64,000 bases of DNA from Cyclobacteriaceae bacterium (lineage in GTDB: Bacteria; Bacteroidota; Bacteroidia; Cytophagales; Cyclobacteriaceae): NCBI GenBank assembly GCA_028285685.1, contig JANQOR010000011.1, positions 1 through 64,000 of the forward strand. Reading direction: 5' to 3'. Positions 60,264-64,000 of the stretch are shown here, in pieces. The notes under the pieces were generated by a model. That model was not told the DNA's origin and made no database searches. It was given only the letters and a program-made list of their open reading frames with translations. Position 1 is the stretch's first letter. Each line of letters begins with the position of its first letter. The position numbers were made by a program, and so were the translations under genes.

Positions 60264-60587
60264 GTTTTCGTAAATTTCTCATTTACACATTAGTAAATAC
60301 GGTTTTTTGCTTGTAGTATTCTCTGGATTTCTCTTTCAGGCGATAGAGCGTAGTAGTCGATTTAGCCTCGAGAACAATACCATTAGTTTTTCATTTAATC
60401 GGAGTAAAACTCTAAAGGCACTAACACATTTTGAAAGTTAATGAGCCATATATCAAACCAAATTCGGTAAAATAGTATACAGTCAGTATATGATGGGTAA
60501 TAATCAATAGGGACGATACTTATTGAGGATAGCCAAAATTAATTTCCTACCCTTTAAATCTATGTTGAACTTAAAACTAAGTTAAGT
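60264..60587. other. 324-base non-coding gap upstream of SusC locus 2
   Basis: AT-rich, no supportable ORF. Small dyads only: TATAC-AGTCA-GTATA (60476-60490) and AACTTA-AAAC-TAAGTT (60568-60583), the latter directly before the SusC ATG. No clear TAnnTTTG promoter was found. Regulation of locus 2 must reside here. Confidence 0.4.
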
Positions 60588-63500
60588 ATGGGTAGGATTT
60601 TACTACTATGTTTAGTGTTCTCAGCGGTCATTATTCATGACTCCAAAGCACAGAGAACAGTATCCGGAAAGGTCACCGATGATGCAGGTGATGGTCTTCC
60701 GGGTGTTAACGTTGTGATTAAAGGTACAACGACAGGGACTACAACTGATATTGATGGAAATTATTCTTTGTCAGTTGAAGATGGTTCCATTCTGACTTTT
60801 TCGTACGTTGGATTTGAATCACAGGAAGTTGAGGTCGGCGCTCGATCTGTAATCGATCTGTCTCTTGGAGGTGTGATTGAGCTTCAGGAGGTGGTTGTCA
60901 CAGGCTATGGAGTAGAGCAGAAACGTGATCTGACTGGCTCAATTGCTAATGTCAAAGCTGCGGAAATTAGTAACACTGCACTCCAATCTTTTGACAAGGC
61001 TATTCAGGGACGAGCTGCTGGCGTTCAGGTACAAGCAGCGTCAGGGCAGCCAGGCGGGGCAGCCACCTTTATCATTAGAGGGATTGGATCTCTAAATGAT
61101 AACACGCCTTTGTTTATTGTCGACGGAATTCAAGTGAATACCAACGATGTAGCTGGGCAAGGATCAGACAATGTTCTAGCTGGCATAAATCCAAATGACA
61201 TAGCGTCGATTGAAATTTTAAAGGACGCAGCAGCAGCAGCAATTTACGGAGCTCAGTCAGCAAATGGAGTTGTTCTTATTACAACGAAGAAGGGAGAAGC
61301 TAACAAAACAAATGTTGAGTTCAGTTATCAACGTGGCATTACCAAACCCCTGGAGTTGTACGATGTAATGAATGCTCAGCAGCTGGCAGAAATCAAGGCG
61401 GAGTCATATATAAATGCGGGATTAGACCCGGCAACTGCGTATCCAATTTTTGGGAATGCTGAAGATCCTACAACATTGACCCCTTATGATTGGGTAGGTG
61501 CCATGCTAAACGACCCAGCAGACATGCATATTATCAACGGTCGTTTGAGTGGCGGGACAGACAAAACCAGATTTTACATCTCCCTTTCAAGCGAGAAACA
61601 GGAAGGCCAGATTATTCAATCTGAGTGGGAGCGACAAACCATTCGGGCAAATTTAAGCCATCAAGCTTCAAAGAAGCTGTCCGTTAGTTCTACGCTAGGT
61701 CTCACAAGACAGCGATATTTTGGTTCTATTGCCAATGGAAACTTTGTAAACGGACCATTTCAGGCCATGTATTTGCTGCAACCGAATTCACCCGGCGTAG
61801 ATTCAAGCACAGGTGAATATAATCTGTATCCAGCACACTTCGCAACCACCAATGCGGGACATCAATTTAACTACAACATTCTGGAAGGAGTTCATGAGGA
61901 AAGAAGAGAGGCGTTCATTGGACAAGCTCTTGCGAGTTTGAATATCTCATACCAGATTTTGGACTTCCTTACATTATCAGGATTTGGTGGTGTTGACTGG
62001 GTAGATTCAAGAAGTAGGGGTGAACGACCACCAACAATTCCAGTCTTTGCAGGATTCAATGGACAAGTATTTCAGGATGATAGATCTCAAATAAATTGGA
62101 ATGCTAACTGGACTCTTTCTTTTAACAAGACCTTCGGATCAGATCATAATGTATCTGCATTGATTGGAACGGAATGGAAAGAAGATATACGCGAGAATTT
62201 CGATGCTACGGTTCGTCAGTTTGGCAATGGAGAATTTCTCCGTCAATTCGATCAGGGAACACAATTTCTCAATGTAGATGGTAATATCAACAAGTTCAGT
62301 CGGTTTGGTGCATTTACACGAGGTACCTACAATTATCAAAATAAGTACTATGTAAATGGCACATTCCGGCGGGATGGAAGCTCAAAATTTGGGGCTACTA
62401 CACGTTTTGGAACCTTTTGGTCACTAGGAGCAAGTTGGCGGATTATTGATGAGAGCTTCATGAACTCCGTCAGTTTTTTAGATGATTTGAAGTTGAGGTT
62501 TAGCTTCGGTGAACTGGGAAATGCAAATCCAATCGATGATTATGAGGCGATTTCGGCATATACCGGGGAAAGACAATACAACGGAGTTGCAGGTCAGGTA
62601 ATTGTGGTTGCTAATGATGCTGTTACTTGGGAGATATCAAACCAGTCTAATGTTGGCCTTGATTTCGGAATACTTGGAAATAGGCTTTCTGGAAGCTTTG
62701 ACTGGTTTAGAAATGATACACAAGCACAGCTCTTTGATGTACCTCAAACTGACGATGCGGCGATTGGTGCAGTAAGAAGCAACATCGGGGAGGTGCGAAA
62801 TCAGGGCTATGAAGTGGAGTTATCCTCTGTCAATTTTGATGCCGGCGGCTTCAAATGGACTTCCAGTTTTAATATAACCTTTATAAAGAATGAAGTACTG
62901 TCACTTCCAGGAGGCGCGGATACTCTTGGAACAGACTATATTGTTGGACAACCAGCTGAGTTCTTTTGGGGTGTAGATTACTTGGGAGTTAATCCTGCAA
63001 ATGGTCGTCCCCTTTATCGTACAAGAGATGGTAATACATCCTACGGCAACCTGGGAAATGATGATGCTTATATCATTGGCTCTCCCATTCCGGACTACTA
63101 TGGCGGTTTTGGAAATACCTTTAGCTACAAAGGACTGGCTCTTGATATCTTCTTCCAATTCCAAATGGGCAATGAAGCCTTTAATGGAGATTTGTACAAC
63201 CTCGCATATTCAGGTGCCACACCTGACAACCAACTGGTGTCGCAACTAAGCAGATGGCAACAACCAGGAGATGTTACCAATGTGCCAATTGCTGTTAATG
63301 GTGGTCAAGTTGACGGATTCGATGTTCAATTTCCAGGCGTCACTCCGTCCAGATACATTTCAGACGGTAGCTATATACGACTAAAACAGATCACCTTGTC
63401 TTATGCCTTACCAACAAGTTTATTGAGCAGCACCAATGTCATTAAAGGCGCTCAACTATTTGTGAGTGGAACCAACCTGGCGACCTGGACTAAATTCGAT

Positions 63501-63614
63501 GGAATTGACCCGGAAGTAATTGTGAACAACAACAGTGCTACTACGACTACTTCCTCCTATGGTGTTTATCCGGTTGGCAGACAATTCACAGGAGGTGTCA
63601 CAGTCAAATTTTAG
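60588..63614 (+). CDS. SusC-family TonB-linked outer-membrane protein (locus 2)
   Basis: A 1008-residue TonB-dependent importer with the same layout as locus 1: signal peptide, carboxypeptidase-D-like domain (RTVSGKVTDDAGDGLPGVNV), linker VVVTGYG, plug (QGRAAGVQVQAASGQPGG, RGIGSLNDN, LKDAAAAAIYGAQSANGVVL) and barrel ending VTVKF. The first 86 mature residues are about 79% identical to locus 1 by hand count, whereas plug and barrel differ strongly, so the substrates probably differ. ATG at 60588; the SusD partner follows 17 bases later. Confidence 0.95.
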   Translation: MGRILLLCLVFSAVIIHDSKAQRTVSGKVTDDAGDGLPGVNVVIKGTTTGTTTDIDGNYSLSVEDGSILTFSYVGFESQEVEVGARSVIDLSLGGVIELQEVVVTGYGVEQKRDLTGSIANVKAAEISNTALQSFDKAIQGRAAGVQVQAASGQPGGAATFIIRGIGSLNDNTPLFIVDGIQVNTNDVAGQGSDNVLAGINPNDIASIEILKDAAAAAIYGAQSANGVVLITTKKGEANKTNVEFSYQRGITKPLELYDVMNAQQLAEIKAESYINAGLDPATAYPIFGNAEDPTTLTPYDWVGAMLNDPADMHIINGRLSGGTDKTRFYISLSSEKQEGQIIQSEWERQTIRANLSHQASKKLSVSSTLGLTRQRYFGSIANGNFVNGPFQAMYLLQPNSPGVDSSTGEYNLYPAHFATTNAGHQFNYNILEGVHEERREAFIGQALASLNISYQILDFLTLSGFGGVDWVDSRSRGERPPTIPVFAGFNGQVFQDDRSQINWNANWTLSFNKTFGSDHNVSALIGTEWKEDIRENFDATVRQFGNGEFLRQFDQGTQFLNVDGNINKFSRFGAFTRGTYNYQNKYYVNGTFRRDGSSKFGATTRFGTFWSLGASWRIIDESFMNSVSFLDDLKLRFSFGELGNANPIDDYEAISAYTGERQYNGVAGQVIVVANDAVTWEISNQSNVGLDFGILGNRLSGSFDWFRNDTQAQLFDVPQTDDAAIGAVRSNIGEVRNQGYEVELSSVNFDAGGFKWTSSFNITFIKNEVLSLPGGADTLGTDYIVGQPAEFFWGVDYLGVNPANGRPLYRTRDGNTSYGNLGNDDAYIIGSPIPDYYGGFGNTFSYKGLALDIFFQFQMGNEAFNGDLYNLAYSGATPDNQLVSQLSRWQQPGDVTNVPIAVNGGQVDGFDVQFPGVTPSRYISDGSYIRLKQITLSYALPTSLLSSTNVIKGAQLFVSGTNLATWTKFDGIDPEVIVNNNSATTTTSSYGVYPVGRQFTGGVTVKF

Positions 63615-63631
63615 TTAAATCAAAAAGTACT

Positions 63632-64000
63632 ATGAAAAAATATATAACAATATTGTCACTATGCGTGGTTGTGTTTAGCTGCAACGATGACATGGAATTT
63701 TTGCAACCGGACCCTCCTTCACTATTGACAGAGGAAGCGGCTTTTTCAAATATTGGTGGCGTAGAAGGAGTCGTAGCTTCCGCTTACAACCGTTTGATCA
63801 ATTTTGATAATTACGGGCAACGGATGATGATTGCTCCAGATGCTTTGGCGGATAACCTTGAGATTGGTCAAAATACGGGACGGTATACAGGAGAAGTTGT
63901 AAATACGGCGAGAGATCATATTAACCTTATGGATGACCCTGGTAACCCTGACGGACTTGGGTATTCTGTGAGAAGATCGTACAATGCCTATAGAGCAATC
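63632..64000 (+). CDS. SusD/RagB-family lipoprotein (locus 2), cut by the window end
   Basis: Only 123 codons are visible; the gene continues beyond the window. ATG at 63632, lipoprotein signal (ITILSLCVVVFSC, Cys 17), then the usual SusD opening FLQPDPPSLLTEEAAFSN and GVVASAYNRLINFDNYG. Pairs with the SusC just upstream. Confidence 0.92.
   Translation, partial: MKKYITILSLCVVVFSCNDDMEFLQPDPPSLLTEEAAFSNIGGVEGVVASAYNRLINFDNYGQRMMIAPDALADNLEIGQNTGRYTGEVVNTARDHINLMDDPGNPDGLGYSVRRSYNAYRAI

Noticed and set aside
1-64000. Mobile elements, prophage or CRISPR array
   Set aside because: No transposase, integrase, phage gene or regularly spaced repeat array was found; the short tandem repeats have only two or three units.

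Overview
This window looks like a chromosomal segment of a marine-type Bacteroidota, most likely order Cytophagales. The reasons are: a Na+-translocating NADH:quinone reductase subunit at the left edge; two SusC/SusD outer-membrane pairs; two proteins with type IX secretion (T9SS) C-terminal sorting domains; a PorE-like TPR/PD40/OmpA protein; Bacteroidota-type promoters (TAnnTTTG) placed just upstream of many starts; and almost no Shine-Dalgarno sequences. I see no insertion sequence, prophage, CRISPR array or integrase. Genes are dense, and many neighbours overlap by 4-29 bases.

Layout. 1-3.7 kb: end of nqrF, an alpha/beta hydrolase, an arginase-fold protein lacking half of its metal ligands, and a small pspC pair. 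3.9-7.4 kb: an iron(III) ABC importer operon (fbpA-fbpB-fbpC order) with a perfect 9-5-9 palindrome abutting its promoter. 7.5-15.2 kb: a signalling block with a SiaC-like phosphoprotein, a six-PAS HisKA_2 kinase, a LuxR protein with a degenerate receiver, a receiver-PAS-kinase/NarL regulator pair, an unknown ORF, a possible 28-residue membrane peptide and a Crp/Fnr regulator with a candidate site of its own. 15.4-20.7 kb: tRNA-Arg(ACG), a beta-barrel protein, a PAP2-like membrane protein, rpoN, asnS and a sterol-desaturase-family hydroxylase. 20.7-31.6 kb: padR/FtsX-type permease pair, pgk, polyprenyl diphosphate synthase downstream of a secreted vanadium-haloperoxidase-like protein, a PlsB-like acyltransferase overlapping gpsA, and a DUF2461 gene. 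31.8-33.8 kb: SRPBCC protein, ECF42-type sigma factor and its YCII/DGPF partner. 33.9-39.6 kb: S9 peptidase, class-C-beta-lactamase-like hydrolase, membrane AraC regulator, phosphopantetheinyl transferase. 39.6-47.5 kb: WD40 and DivIVA proteins in overlap, folB, an IscA-like protein without its terminal CGC, dtd, lepA, folD and queE. 47.6-50.1 kb: unknown anchored protein and the PorE-like protein. 50.4-64 kb: two SusCD loci separated by a secreted M43 metalloprotease.

How the parts fit. The right end is the most accessory part: SusC, SusD, a Calx-beta-like lipoprotein and a multi-FAS1 lipoprotein form one transcription unit closed by a strong hairpin terminator. It is followed by an M43 protease gene overlapped by an unknown secreted protein, a second strong terminator, and then a second SusC/SusD pair. 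No carbohydrate-active enzyme is present, so a protein or peptide substrate or an adhesion role is as plausible as glycan uptake. The remainder is mostly housekeeping: cofactor synthesis (folB, folD, queE), phospholipid synthesis (gpsA, acyltransferase), translation (asnS, lepA, dtd) and global regulation (rpoN, Crp/Fnr, ECF42).

Limits. Everything was read by eye from the sequence and translations. No similarity search, structure prediction or folding calculation was run, and promoter and operator calls are pattern matches only.
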